In this document: one piece after another, positions 35,390-44,404 of the stretch | How the letters are laid out: each line of letters begins with the position of its first letter | Numbering within the stretch: the stretch's first letter is position 1 | Assembly (NCBI GenBank): GCA_040768445.1 | Contig: JAXGMV010000001.1 | Location: 2,604,001-2,668,000, forward strand | Source of the DNA: JAXGMV01 sp040768445 | GTDB taxonomy: Bacteria > Chloroflexota > Anaerolineae > Anaerolineales > Anaerolineaceae | Length of the DNA: 64,000 bases | Reading direction: 5' to 3' | Translations under genes and position numbers: made by a program | The notes under the pieces: model-generated | The model's input: only the letters and a program-made list of their open reading frames with translations | What the model was told of the DNA's origin: nothing | Database searches by the model: none

Positions 35390-36190
35390 ATGAACGAGCA
35401 TGAGACTACAAAAACTTTGCGACTTGTTGATAAAATTGCCAGGGCTGTTGCCATTATAGCTATCATTGTGATGGTACTGGCATTTGCGGCTGATCTATAT
35501 GTTTCTCGCACAACCCCAAAGCCGATACTTCCAACCCCTTCTCCAACACTAACCCGTAAACCGTCACCAACTTTTACAGTTACTACGACACCGTATTTTC
35601 AACAGCGGCTAAATGAGCCGCCTATTGATAATCTCTTGCCTGAGGATTTGATCAACCCGCTCATTGAGAGGGATTTCATATGTTCAGGCTTTGAATTGAA
35701 CGAAGACCAATATTACGAATCACATTGCACAAACAAGGTTGATGATGTTTCGTATCAACTTAATGTTGAAGGTTTGAGTGAAAACCGTGTAGATTTTATC
35801 AAGGCTTCAATCAGCTTTGATACCACTATTGACCAGCAAGCGATTAGTGACTACTTTGTGTTCATTTCAATCATTCCCCAAATTGTTAAGATCAACGCGC
35901 AGCAAACGGCTGTACCCACGGCAGAATTGACGCTTACACTACAACCTGAACAGATCCTAGAAACTACTGAAAGTCCATTGCAATCGTTTCTACCAACACC
36001 AATCTCAACCCTCCAGGCTGAGACAAGTGAAAGCATTATTGCGTATCTAAAACAACAAATAGACACAGCGATATTTGAAACTGACTTTACAGACAGAACA
36101 ATTACCTATGAAGTGAACGGGGTTTATTATCAACTGACTGCCAGTGAAGCAGCTCATCTCATGAGCATCGGTATCCCAATCGTTCAATAA
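35390..36190 (+). CDS. Hypothetical protein with N-terminal membrane anchor
   Basis: I do not recognise this 266-residue protein. Residues about 19-37 (AVAIIAIIVMVLAFAADLYV) form a membrane segment, followed by a Pro/Thr-rich linker (PTPSPTLTRKPSPTFTVTTTP), a predicted external domain with two cysteines (FICSGFELNEDQYYESHCTN), a second linker and a short C-terminal region ending VNGVYYQLTASEAAHLMSIG. The C-terminal region may repeat the fold of the first. A single anchor with such linkers matches the other exported proteins of this window. It is divergent from the FAH gene. Confidence 0.7.
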   Translation: MNEHETTKTLRLVDKIARAVAIIAIIVMVLAFAADLYVSRTTPKPILPTPSPTLTRKPSPTFTVTTTPYFQQRLNEPPIDNLLPEDLINPLIERDFICSGFELNEDQYYESHCTNKVDDVSYQLNVEGLSENRVDFIKASISFDTTIDQQAISDYFVFISIIPQIVKINAQQTAVPTAELTLTLQPEQILETTESPLQSFLPTPISTLQAETSESIIAYLKQQIDTAIFETDFTDRTITYEVNGVYYQLTASEAAHLMSIGIPIVQ

Positions 36191-36229
36191 CGCACTTTCT
36201 ACCGGTAATATAGAACTTAAACATTCTAA

Positions 36230-36258
36230 TTGCCCTGTGTGGGAAAAACAGGTATAAT
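36230..36258 (+). promoter_or_regulatory. Promoter of tRNA-Val
   Basis: TTGCCC (36230-36235) and a consensus TATAAT (36253-36258) are spaced by 17 nt, and the mature tRNA begins 12 nt after the -10. A near-ideal housekeeping promoter. Confidence 0.75.
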
Positions 36259-36269
36259 TGCCGTGCTTT

Positions 36270-36343
36270 GGGCGGGTAGCTCAGTTGGTTAGAGCACATC
36301 CCTTACAAGGATGGGGTCGCAGGTTCGAGTCCTGTTCCGCCCA
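36270..36343 (+). tRNA. tRNA-Val (anticodon TAC)
   Basis: The 74-nt sequence folds as a full cloverleaf. The acceptor stem is GGGCGGG with TCCGCCC, discriminator A; the D-arm is GCTC/GAGC; the anticodon stem CATCC/GGATG holds the loop CTTACAA with anticodon TAC, reading GTA valine codons; the T-arm GCAGG/CCTGT has the loop TTCGAGT. The CCA end is not encoded after the discriminator (CAAAT follows). Confidence 0.97.
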
Positions 36344-36374
36344 CAAATCTATAGTTATCTTTTTTTCTGATTGT

Positions 36375-36406
36375 GCTTGACGATGCTTACTCGTCAAGCG
36401 CTTTTC
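36375..36406 (+). terminator. Intrinsic terminator after tRNA-Val
   Basis: GCTTGACGA (36375-36383) and TCGTCAAGC (36391-36399) form a perfect 9-bp stem with a 7-nt loop followed by GCTTTTCC. It separates the tRNA transcript from the hsp20-lon operon. Confidence 0.7.
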
Positions 36407-36412
36407 CTTATA

Positions 36413-36421
36413 TGCTATAAT
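36413..36421 (+). promoter_or_regulatory. Extended -10 promoter of hsp20-lon-mogA
   Basis: TGCTATAAT (36413-36421) is a consensus extended -10 about 65 nt before the Hsp20 start. No heat-shock CIRCE inverted repeat (TTAGCACTC-type) is seen in the leader. Confidence 0.5.
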
Positions 36422-36485
36422 CTCAAATCAAAGCAGAAACAGTCCTGCGCTGTTTAATAAACTAACTGAGTTGATAGAGAGCAGT

Positions 36486-36827
36486 ATGATGACCATAAAA
36501 TCACATGTTTGGCAGCCCCCAACAGATGTCTATGATACTGATAATGAGATCATTGTCAGGGTAGAAATTGCGGGCATGAATGACACTGATTTCGCCATCC
36601 ATTTGGATCAAAATGTGCTGGTAATCAGTGGTTTACGCCCCGACACAACAAAACGAAAAGCCTTCCAGCAAATGGAGATCCGTTTTGGCGAATTTGTTTC
36701 GCAGGTTGAATTACCTGTACCCATTGAGACAGGAAAAGTGGAAGCACGTTACTCCAATGGTTTTCTTTACATCTCACTGCCAAAAGCACAACCGCGCCAC
36801 ATCAACATTATTGCCAAAACGGAATAA
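36486..36827 (+). CDS. Hsp20/alpha-crystallin small heat-shock protein
   Basis: The ATG at 36486 gives 113 residues; a TTG at 36471 is a weaker alternative. Almost the whole chain is the alpha-crystallin domain: PPTDVYDTDNEIIVRVEIAG, NVLVISGLRPD, FGEFVSQVELPVPIETGKVEARYSNGFLYISLPK. The N-terminal arm is very short (about 12 residues) and the usual C-terminal I-X-I extension is reduced to INIIAKTE. Small heat-shock proteins hold unfolding clients without ATP. Placement directly before lon links client holding to degradation. Confidence 0.9.
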   Translation: MMTIKSHVWQPPTDVYDTDNEIIVRVEIAGMNDTDFAIHLDQNVLVISGLRPDTTKRKAFQQMEIRFGEFVSQVELPVPIETGKVEARYSNGFLYISLPKAQPRHINIIAKTE

Positions 36828-36839
36828 ACGGGATTTCAC

Positions 36840-39395
36840 ATGACAAATATGATCAAAGACAGCATGCTACGCCTAATTTCTTTGACAGGCGATGAAAGCC
36901 TACCAGATTTTGGTGACGATGAACAAACTGGTTTACCCATTGAGCTCATCGCCGGCGAAAAAGATAACTCAACAATGACAATACCTGATCAACTTCCTAT
37001 TCTGCCATTGCGCGGTATGGTTGTTTATCCAGAAACTGCAGTACCACTGACAGTTGGTCAACCAAGATCAATAAAACTGGTTGATGAAGTGTCTGTTGGT
37101 GAGAGAATGGTTGGATTGATTGCATCCAAAAACCCGGAAATAGACAATCCCCAACCAGAAAATTTATACGAGATTGGTACAGTCGCGATTATCCATCGCC
37201 TGTTTCGGGCACCTGATAATACTATTCGCCTGTTGGTTCAAGGTGTGTCACGCTTCAAAATTAACAGCTACACGCAAACTGAACCATATTTGAAGGCTAG
37301 TGTGCAGCTAATTCCAGAGGAAGTTGAAGAAGGGATCGAAATTGAAGCTATTGCCCGCAATGCCCGAGACCAGTTTGAGCAAATTGCTGAATTGGTGCCA
37401 TCGATTCCGAAAGAATTGGTAGCATCAATATCCATTCTCCAGGAACCCTTGCAAACTGTTTATACAATCGCAAATTTTCTTCGGATGGAATTGGCTGAAG
37501 CACAGGAGATATTGGAGATCAATTCAGCCAGCGAAAAACTCAAGAAACTTATTGGAATCCTGGCAAAAGAAAAAGAAGTGCTTGAGATCGGCCAGAAAAT
37601 CCAGAACGAAGCCCGCTCTGAAATCGATAAAGTTCAGCGTGAATACTTTTTGCGTGAGCAGTTAAAGGCCATACGCAAAGAACTTGGCGAGGAGGATGAA
37701 CAAACAGCCGACATAGAAAGCTTCAGAGAGAAAATTGAAAAAGCCAAGATGCCGGATGAAGCTCACCAACAGGCTACACGTGAATTGGAACGGCTATCAC
37801 GCCTTCCAACAGCTGCCGCAGAACACGGTGTCATTCGCACCTATTTGGATTGGCTGGTATCCCTGCCCTGGTCAAGTGAAACTGAGGATAACCTTGACAT
37901 TACACACGCAATGACTGTCCTTGAAGAAGACCACTATGGCCTCAAGGATGTTAAAGAACGAATTATCGAGTTCCTTGCCGTCAGAAAGCTTAAGCTTGAA
38001 AGAAAGAACGATCTCGAAAACGAACCGGAGGATTACATTCGCAAAGATCGCGCAGGTGTGATTTTATGTTTTATTGGCCCGCCAGGCGTTGGAAAAACCT
38101 CATTGGGAAGGTCAATTGCACGCGCTTTAGGTCGAAAATTCATACGGATTTCACTTGGCGGCATTCGAGATGAAGCAGAAATCCGCGGCCACCGCCGGAC
38201 CTACATCGGTGCGCTGCCCGGTAAGATTCTGCAGTCTCTTCGCAGAAGTGAATCGCTAAATCCTGTCTTCATGCTGGATGAAATTGATAAACTCAGCTCT
38301 GACTTTCGCGGTGACCCTGCTTCTGCACTGCTTGAAGTGCTTGATCCAGAACAGAACACTGAGTTCAGAGACCACTACCTTGAAGTCGCCTTTGACCTTT
38401 CAAAGGTAATGTTTATCACCACGGCCAACACGTTTGACACCATCCCAGGTCCTTTACTGGATAGAATGGAAGTAATCCGGCTTTCTGGCTATACTGAACG
38501 TGAAAAGATCGCCATTGCACAAAAGTACCTTGTACCACGTCAATTAAGAGAAAGTGGTCTGCACCAGGAAGAGATCTCGTTTGATGAGAGTGCATTACGC
38601 ACCATCATTCGCTATTACACGCGTGAATCTGGCGTTCGCAATCTTGAGAGAGAAATCGGTGCGGTCTGCAGAAAAATCGTCATTCAAGTCTCCCAAAACA
38701 AACCTGGACCCTATACCATCACCGAGAAAGAAGCCAGAGAACATCTTGGACGGCCGCGTTTTCCTGAAGATGAGGAAATCAATTGGCGAACTTCCGTCCC
38801 GGGTGTGGCAACTGGCCTGGCATGGACACAGGTCGGTGGAGATATTCTATTCATTGAAGCAACAAAAATGCCCGGTAGTAAAGGTTTCAAAATTACAGGC
38901 TCTGTTGGAAAAGTAATGGAAGAATCTGCCCAGGCAGCCCTCTCTTACATCAGGTCACATTCTGAACAACTTGGCATTGATCCAAAGACATTTGAGAATA
39001 ACGACATCCATCTCCACATACCCAGCGGGGCAGTTCCAAAGGATGGCCCTTCAGCCGGCATCACAATAACCACAGCCTTATATTCTTTATTAAAAAATGC
39101 ACCGCTTAAGCACAATGTAGGAATGACCGGAGAAATCACCCTGAGAGGTCAGGTGATGCCCGTTGGTGGCATTAAAGAGAAAGTTCTTGCCGCCCACAGG
39201 GCTGGATTAAAGACCATCTATATGCCGAAACTCAACGAGGATGATATTGAAGACCTGCCTGAAGATGTAAAAAATGCCATCACATTCAAACTAATTGAGT
39301 CCATTGATGAAGTGTTATCAGAAGTTCTTGAGTTTGAAAAAACAAAAAAAGTGACGAAAAAAACAAGAATGAATGATGAAACAATCAATTGGTGA
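36840..39395 (+). CDS. lon: ATP-dependent protease Lon
   Basis: The 851-residue protease has the LON N-terminal substrate domain (QLPILPLRGMVVYPETAVPL), a coiled region, the AAA+ module with Walker A GPPGVGKTS near residue 412 and FMLDEIDKL as Walker B, and the C-terminal serine protease with the catalytic Ser in PKDGPSAGI (near 736) and Lys in GGIKEKVLAAHRAG (near 778). It begins with about 45 extra residues before the LON domain. Lon removes damaged and regulatory proteins. It is 12 nt after hsp20 and its 3' end overlaps mogA. Confidence 0.98.
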   Translation: MTNMIKDSMLRLISLTGDESLPDFGDDEQTGLPIELIAGEKDNSTMTIPDQLPILPLRGMVVYPETAVPLTVGQPRSIKLVDEVSVGERMVGLIASKNPEIDNPQPENLYEIGTVAIIHRLFRAPDNTIRLLVQGVSRFKINSYTQTEPYLKASVQLIPEEVEEGIEIEAIARNARDQFEQIAELVPSIPKELVASISILQEPLQTVYTIANFLRMELAEAQEILEINSASEKLKKLIGILAKEKEVLEIGQKIQNEARSEIDKVQREYFLREQLKAIRKELGEEDEQTADIESFREKIEKAKMPDEAHQQATRELERLSRLPTAAAEHGVIRTYLDWLVSLPWSSETEDNLDITHAMTVLEEDHYGLKDVKERIIEFLAVRKLKLERKNDLENEPEDYIRKDRAGVILCFIGPPGVGKTSLGRSIARALGRKFIRISLGGIRDEAEIRGHRRTYIGALPGKILQSLRRSESLNPVFMLDEIDKLSSDFRGDPASALLEVLDPEQNTEFRDHYLEVAFDLSKVMFITTANTFDTIPGPLLDRMEVIRLSGYTEREKIAIAQKYLVPRQLRESGLHQEEISFDESALRTIIRYYTRESGVRNLEREIGAVCRKIVIQVSQNKPGPYTITEKEAREHLGRPRFPEDEEINWRTSVPGVATGLAWTQVGGDILFIEATKMPGSKGFKITGSVGKVMEESAQAALSYIRSHSEQLGIDPKTFENNDIHLHIPSGAVPKDGPSAGITITTALYSLLKNAPLKHNVGMTGEITLRGQVMPVGGIKEKVLAAHRAGLKTIYMPKLNEDDIEDLPEDVKNAITFKLIESIDEVLSEVLEFEKTKKVTKKTRMNDETINW

Positions 39396-39912
39396 TGAGC
39401 TAAAACCTATTCGGTTTGGCATACTAACGGTCAGCGACAGGTCTTACAACAAGCAGCGCGAGGACCTTTCAGGTCCAGCGCTGGTTAATGCAGTCTTACA
39501 AAAAATGCATCAGGTTGTCACAACAGACATTGTTCCAGATGATAGGCCAATAATTGCTGAACTTCTAAAACGATGGATCAATGATCCGGATATTGATGTC
39601 ATCCTGACAACTGGTGGCACAGGTTTTGCGCCGCGTGATGTGACCCCTGAAGCGACATTGGATGTCATTGAGAAGCAGGTTCCCGGCCTGGGTGAGTTGA
39701 TGCGTGCTGAAAGTTATAAAATCAACCGGCATGCCATGTTATCACGGACAGTAGCTGGCATCAAAGATCATGTATTGATTATCAATTTACCGGGAAGTCC
39801 AAAAGCAGCGGTTGAAAATTTTGAGATCATAGCAGACTTACTGCCCCACGCAGTAGATTTATTGAGAAACAACCCTGCATCAGAAGATAGTCATATCCTG
39901 CCACCTTCTTAA
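39373..39912 (+). CDS. MogA/MoaB-family molybdopterin protein
   Basis: The 179-residue protein carries the MPT-binding fold: RFGILTVSDRSYNKQREDLSGPALV, DVILTTGGTGFAPRDVTPEAT and LPGSPKAAVENFE. MogA adenylylates molybdopterin before molybdenum insertion; MoaB homologues can substitute. Its start lies 22 bp inside the end of lon, so it depends on translation through lon or on the ATG pair at 39373/39376. No other molybdenum cofactor genes are in the window, so its link to proteostasis is positional only. Confidence 0.9.
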   Translation: MMKQSIGDELKPIRFGILTVSDRSYNKQREDLSGPALVNAVLQKMHQVVTTDIVPDDRPIIAELLKRWINDPDIDVILTTGGTGFAPRDVTPEATLDVIEKQVPGLGELMRAESYKINRHAMLSRTVAGIKDHVLIINLPGSPKAAVENFEIIADLLPHAVDLLRNNPASEDSHILPPS

Positions 39913-39916
39913 TTGT

Positions 39917-41212
39917 TTACCGAATCAATTCTTCTTTAATATTGACAGCACTTTGCAACTTATTCTCAACTGAATCGCCATAATCAATTCTGATCGTTGG
40001 TATATTTAATGCCTTTAATGCACTGTATAGGTAATGGCTATTTTCTTGTCCTCCAAATGTATCAGTTGAGATTAGAATCACCATTGGGCTCATGTGATAT
40101 CTCAATAGCGTACTGACTGCTTTTATCAAGGATTGATGCGTGGAAGGCGTGACGATTATCACAGAACTGCCTCTCTGGATGAACTTGACATGCGATTCAA
40201 TCAAGCCTGATATTGGAAAACGTCCAGATGGGTTGATAAATGCAAGTGTTTCCAAAATTTTACTAAGCTGACGTTCGCCCTTGTCGGCTGGTAAAATGAT
40301 GCGTTTTTGTCCAGAGCAAACAAAACCGACAATTTGATCCTTCTTAACATAATAATTGGCTATCGTACCGCAGATAGCAGTTGCGTACTCAAACGAGTCT
40401 TTTGACAATTCGTAGACATTCTTTTGCAGCCACCATAAGGGAATTGAGTCAAGGTGTGCATTATTAACCGAATCATCTGAGAAATGGACTGACTCATGTG
40501 CATCAAGGAAGAGCCAGACATCCGATTCTGGATCTTGTTCAAACTCCTTCACCATCAACCTGTCCCGACGCGCAGTCGTTGGCCAGTGGATACGGTTATA
40601 TGAATCGCCTGGCGCATATTCCCGTACATCAGAAACTCTAGGCGGAGAAGATTCTGGCGTCTTACGGCGCAAAAACCGACCACCCGCCATCATACCAGTG
40701 GGGCCTTTCATACTGGGTAATTTATATAGATAAGGCAGCACAATAACTGAATTATTACTGCTGATCTCCTTCATACTGGTGAACAGCCCAAACGGATCAC
40801 CCGCAAATAATTTCGTAGGGCTTAAGGCAAATTGTCCGCGTTTAGACAAAAGTGTGTAGCTGGAATAATTTCTAACTGTCTTACCCCTGATCATCGAAAG
40901 AACTCTATTCCCACCTGAACCAGGTAAGTGTGTCCCATCCTCTACTTCCATCCAAACGCGGGTGAAGGGGATTCGATTATTTATTTCAAATTGCTCTTCA
41001 AACACCTGCCCAAGCTGTTGTTTTGTACCTCTTGATGACCTGCGTAGAGATATGCCATTTAGAGAAATCTTTGTCCAAAGCCAACTGATGATAATCAAGC
41101 CGCCACACAAATACACAACCCTGTAAAACACGTCTGAGCGCGACCACAGGATGCCCACAACTGCGACGGCAAGAACAATTAGAACACCCCAGAACGGTTT
41201 TCTTATTTTCAT
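39917..41212 (-). CDS. DUF58 domain membrane protein
   Basis: The 431-residue protein has two N-terminal membrane segments (residues about 8-22 and 32-48) and a DUF58 domain with the family core VSDVREYAPGDSYNRIHWPTTARRDRLMVKEFE, followed by a von Willebrand A-like region (DVWLFLDAHESVHF). DUF58 genes almost always pair with a MoxR ATPase, as here (8 nt away), and are thought to act in assembly or metal insertion of envelope or enzyme complexes. The vWA and transglutaminase partners of larger clusters are not adjacent. Exact client unknown. Confidence 0.88.
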   Translation of the reverse strand: MKIRKPFWGVLIVLAVAVVGILWSRSDVFYRVVYLCGGLIIISWLWTKISLNGISLRRSSRGTKQQLGQVFEEQFEINNRIPFTRVWMEVEDGTHLPGSGGNRVLSMIRGKTVRNYSSYTLLSKRGQFALSPTKLFAGDPFGLFTSMKEISSNNSVIVLPYLYKLPSMKGPTGMMAGGRFLRRKTPESSPPRVSDVREYAPGDSYNRIHWPTTARRDRLMVKEFEQDPESDVWLFLDAHESVHFSDDSVNNAHLDSIPLWWLQKNVYELSKDSFEYATAICGTIANYYVKKDQIVGFVCSGQKRIILPADKGERQLSKILETLAFINPSGRFPISGLIESHVKFIQRGSSVIIVTPSTHQSLIKAVSTLLRYHMSPMVILISTDTFGGQENSHYLYSALKALNIPTIRIDYGDSVENKLQSAVNIKEELIR

Positions 41213-41220
41213 GACCAGAA

Positions 41221-42186
41221 CTATCTGTAACTCAGATCTCCACCAGGTACAGGTAGTGTTCTTAAAATCTCACGGATGATCAGCTCGGACGAAATTTCTC
41301 TCAGCCTTGCAGCGGGATCAATCATAATCCTGTGACCTAATACATACTCAGCGACGAATTTAATGTCATCAGGTAATACATAATCCCTACCGCTGATAGC
41401 TGCTTTTGCCTGTCCGGTTCTGAACAAGCCCAGGCTGCCGCGCGGGCTTGATCCAAGGTAGATATCGCCATGCTCACGTGTTGCACGCGTTAGCTCAACG
41501 ATGTATCGTTTCACAGCATCAGCTACATAGATTGACTTGATGCCGGTTTGTGCAGCAATCACCTCTTCGGATGTTACAACCGCTTCAATAGCCAAAATTG
41601 GGTGTTCTAATTGTTGAAGTTCAAGCACCTTGATCTCATCCAATAATGCGGGGTATCCCAATTTGATACGCAGCAGGAAACGATCAAGCTGTGCTTCTGG
41701 CAGAGGAAAAGTCCCTTCATATTCAATCGGGTTCTGAGTGCCCATAACCATGAAAGGTGGTTTTAAGTCATATGTGAGACCATCAACTGTCACTTGCCGT
41801 TCTTCCATCGCCTCTAAAAGTGCTGATTGGGTTTTTGGTGTTGCACGGTTTATCTCATCTGCCAATACTACCTGTGCCATGATCGGCCCGGGTCTGAATT
41901 CAAATTCACGCGTAATCTGGTTAAAAATTGAGACACCGGTGACGTCACTTGGCAGCATATCAGGTGTGAATTGGATGCGTTTGAAGGTACATCCCAGTGA
42001 TTTTGATAGAGAACGAGCAAGCATCGTTTTTCCAACGCCTGGTACATCTTCGATCAATAAATGCCCCTGGCTTAACAAGCCAATGATTACCAGTTCAAGT
42101 GTTTCAGGTTTACCAATAATCACTTTTGAAAGATTTTTGGTAACCCTGTCTGAAAACTGTTGAATATCTTTGATTGAAAATTTCAT
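41221..42186 (-). CDS. MoxR family AAA+ ATPase
   Basis: The 321-residue AAA+ protein shows Walker A EDVPGVGKTML, Walker B VVLADEINRATPKTQSALLEAMEE, the sensor MGTQNPIEYEGTFPLPEAQLDRF and the C-terminal lid SPRGSLGLFRTGQAKA. MoxR proteins are chaperone-like ATPases acting with DUF58/vWA partners. The frame begins at 42255, but GGAGG (42191-42195) four bases before the ATG at 42186 favours the shorter form MKFSIKDIQQFSDRV. The IS element lies about 115 bp upstream and may affect its promoter. Confidence 0.92.
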   Translation of the reverse strand: MKFSIKDIQQFSDRVTKNLSKVIIGKPETLELVIIGLLSQGHLLIEDVPGVGKTMLARSLSKSLGCTFKRIQFTPDMLPSDVTGVSIFNQITREFEFRPGPIMAQVVLADEINRATPKTQSALLEAMEERQVTVDGLTYDLKPPFMVMGTQNPIEYEGTFPLPEAQLDRFLLRIKLGYPALLDEIKVLELQQLEHPILAIEAVVTSEEVIAAQTGIKSIYVADAVKRYIVELTRATREHGDIYLGSSPRGSLGLFRTGQAKAAISGRDYVLPDDIKFVAEYVLGHRIMIDPAARLREISSELIIREILRTLPVPGGDLSYR

Positions 42187-42294
42187 CATACCTCCATTTG
42201 GGGGATGCAAATATACATCAGCATTGTGATCTATTCTATCAAAATTTAGCAGCAATATTGATTCTGCCCAAGATATTGTTACAACCTTTTATCT

Positions 42295-42302
42295 TTGGTT
42301 TT
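42295..42302. repeat. Target-site duplication, left copy
   Basis: TTGGTTTT directly left of the IS256-family element is repeated at 43610-43617 directly right of it. Eight to nine bp duplications are usual for this family. Confidence 0.75.
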
Positions 42303-43609
42303 CGATTACGCAACCTTTTTTCTGTAAATTTGAGTCAGAAATACCCATAGTTCTTTAACAATCTAATGACTTGCCAGCACAATAACGTTTTCCGATCTGC
42401 CACTCCTCACTCATCTCCATCAGCATCGCAGAAATCAATCTGAGACATGAAGCCTCGTTGGGAAAAATACCAGCAACTCTTGTTCGCCTTCGAATCTCCT
42501 TATTAATCCTTTCCAGACTATTAGTGGTCCGTATTGTCCTGCGATGCTCAAGAGGAAAGTCAAAGACCGCAAACCCTTCAGCCAGATTGTCCTCCAACCA
42601 GGCCGATAAGCGTGGTGCAGTGTCAGCGTACTTCTGGATAGATGTCTGTAGAAGTTCTTCTGCTGTTTTTCGATCAGGAGCGTTGAACATAGCCCTGATG
42701 TCAGCCGCAACCTCCAACCGCATCGATTGCTTTGGCAAATATGCACCAGCATTTTGTTGCAGATGAAACTGGCATCTCTGCCATGGAATGCTGCCAAACA
42801 CAGCTCTTCTGGCTGCTCCAAGACCTTCGTGGTCATCACTGATGATCAGTCTCATCCCATTCAACCCTCGGTCTTTCAGGCTTTTCAAGAAGGCCTTCCA
42901 GTGCGCTTCATGCTCACTGAGGGACACAGAAACACCAAGTACCTGCCTTTCACCCTCTGGTGTTATGCCTGAGGCCACTAAAACAGCTGCATCTCGTACC
43001 TGGCTTGCTTCCCGTACCTTCTCGTATCGAGCATCCACATAGAGGTATTGGATCTGTCCCAACGGCCTTTCCCGCCATTCTTGCAGAACTTCATCCAATT
43101 GTGCGGCTGCCCGGCTGACCTGTGTGGCTGAAATCTCTACGCCGCATAATTTCTCCGTGATGGCTTTTACCTTGCGGGTGGACACCCCCTGTACGTACAT
43201 CTCCGCCAGCGTGATCGTGAGAGCTCTTTCACTACGAAGCCCTTTCTCTAAGGCGGATGGATAAAAGCCTCCCTCCCTGACTTGTGGCATGGCAAAGGTG
43301 ATCTCTCCAACACGGGTCTTCATAGTCTTGGGCTTGAAGCCGTTGGCGTGGCCTTTTCGTTCCTCTGTACGCTCGTAGTGCTCAGCCTGCAGGTACTTTG
43401 ATCGTTCAACTTGCATGGCGTTGTTGATCAGTACTCGCATCAGTTCCGGAATTGCATCCAACCCTTTTTCCGCTATCTGATCTACAAAGGTATAATCATT
43501 TTGGTGAGTCATTATGTTCTCCTTTTTTGGTTGTGGTGACCTTAAGGATACTTCTGACTCACCAATTTTGTTAAGGTTCTGCAATTTACAGAAAGAATGT
43601 TACACCAAC
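42303..43609 (-). mobile_element. IS256-family insertion sequence, apparently complete
   Basis: A single transposase gene is flanked by imperfect terminal inverted repeats (left 42304-42330, right 43583-43609, identical at 20 of 27 positions, with the inner part TTTCTGTAAATT exact). Beyond them stand identical 8-bp copies of TTGGTTTT, or 9 bp with one mismatch. The whole is about 1.3 kb. The intact frame, paired ends and duplication suggest a fairly recent insertion that has not decayed. It separates the MoxR gene from the divergent zinc-ribbon gene and could have altered both promoters. Confidence 0.85.
42355..43512 (-). CDS. IS256-family (Mutator-type) transposase
   Basis: The 385-residue DDE transposase starts at the ATG at 43512, set by AAAAAAGGAGAA just upstream; a longer frame to 43584 lacks such a site. 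Family marks are NNAMQVERSKYLQAEHYERTEER, RVGEITFAMPQVREG, and the catalytic triad: Asp in QYLYVDARYEKVR, Asp in LIISDDHEGLGAARRAVF and Glu in RTTNSLERINKEIRRRTR, with the CQFHLQQN motif between. No stop or frameshift is seen, so it is likely active. Confidence 0.95.
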   Translation of the reverse strand: MTHQNDYTFVDQIAEKGLDAIPELMRVLINNAMQVERSKYLQAEHYERTEERKGHANGFKPKTMKTRVGEITFAMPQVREGGFYPSALEKGLRSERALTITLAEMYVQGVSTRKVKAITEKLCGVEISATQVSRAAAQLDEVLQEWRERPLGQIQYLYVDARYEKVREASQVRDAAVLVASGITPEGERQVLGVSVSLSEHEAHWKAFLKSLKDRGLNGMRLIISDDHEGLGAARRAVFGSIPWQRCQFHLQQNAGAYLPKQSMRLEVAADIRAMFNAPDRKTAEELLQTSIQKYADTAPRLSAWLEDNLAEGFAVFDFPLEHRRTIRTTNSLERINKEIRRRTRVAGIFPNEASCLRLISAMLMEMSEEWQIGKRYCAGKSLDC

Positions 43610-43617
43610 TTGGTTTT
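43610..43617. repeat. Target-site duplication, right copy
   Basis: TTGGTTTT right of the insertion sequence, identical to 42295-42302. The following GC-poor run leads to the zinc-ribbon gene start at 43643. Confidence 0.75.
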
Positions 43618-43642
43618 GCTATTTTTTAACAGGTCACATATA

Positions 43643-44353
43643 ATGTATTTTATGAACCAATCATTCTACCTGTACTCACTTCAAGTTATCGATACGAAAA
43701 TTGACAGGATCAATTCCCGTATAAAAGCAATTGAACACTCCCTTGCTTCAGATAAATCAATTGCATCTGCCCGTGCGGCTTTAGATCTGGCATCAGACAG
43801 GGTCAAAAAACAAGAAGCACAAATTGCCGGTGTAGAAAATACTGCCAACGAATTAAGGGTTAAACTTGAGCTCAGCGAATCAGCTCTATATGGTGGTAAA
43901 GTAAAGAATCCCAAAGAGCTGCAATCCCTCCAAACAGAAATCGTATCACTAAAAAAACGGCTGCAGTCAGCTGATGACCAACAGTTGAGTCTGATGGTTG
44001 AGCTGGAGACTTTTGATAATGAACAACAGCATAAGATAAATGAGCTTAATCAAGCAGAAGCAGATTTTTTGGTTAAGAATGCAAGCTTCAAAGGCGAGTA
44101 TTCCCGCCTTGTACAGGAGAGAGAAAACAACAAAGCTCAGCAGGAAGCATTGCTGACCTCACTTGAAGCTGAAAGCGTGAAAATGTACCGGGAATTACGC
44201 AAGAAAAAGGGTGGCATTGCTGTTGCGCGTGTTGTCGATGGTGCCTGCGAAGCATGTGGTGTCCAGCTGACGCCTTCAGAACAACAAAATGCACGTTCTC
44301 CCGAGCTGATCACTTTCTGCCCTTCATGTGGCAGAATTGTTTATTCGGGCTGA
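43643..44353 (+). CDS. Coiled-coil protein with C4 zinc ribbon
   Basis: The ATG at 43643 (or 43652) yields about 236 residues; the longer frame from 43514 would reach into the insertion sequence. A long N-terminal coiled coil (KIDRINSRIKAIEHSLASDK onward to about residue 180) ends in a zinc ribbon GACEACGVQLTPSEQ...CPSCGRIVY with four cysteines. This is the C4-type zinc ribbon family (DUF164/zf-RING_7), often linked to RNA or DNA transactions but without settled function. The insertion sequence ends 33 bp upstream, so its original promoter may have been displaced. Confidence 0.85.
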   Translation: MYFMNQSFYLYSLQVIDTKIDRINSRIKAIEHSLASDKSIASARAALDLASDRVKKQEAQIAGVENTANELRVKLELSESALYGGKVKNPKELQSLQTEIVSLKKRLQSADDQQLSLMVELETFDNEQQHKINELNQAEADFLVKNASFKGEYSRLVQERENNKAQQEALLTSLEAESVKMYRELRKKKGGIAVARVVDGACEACGVQLTPSEQQNARSPELITFCPSCGRIVYSG

Positions 44354-44404
44354 TACTTCGCAGAAATTAATCGCTTAGATTTATTACATACCGATTTTTA
44401 CTTG

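Noticed and set aside
35299..35511. Upstream extension of the FAH gene to an ATG at 35511
   Set aside because: It would overlap the divergent gene and the palindrome, and AGGAG stands only before the ATG at 35298.
41738..42163. Open frame of 141 codons on the plus strand
   Set aside because: Antisense to the MoxR ATPase, whose Walker motifs are all in the minus frame.
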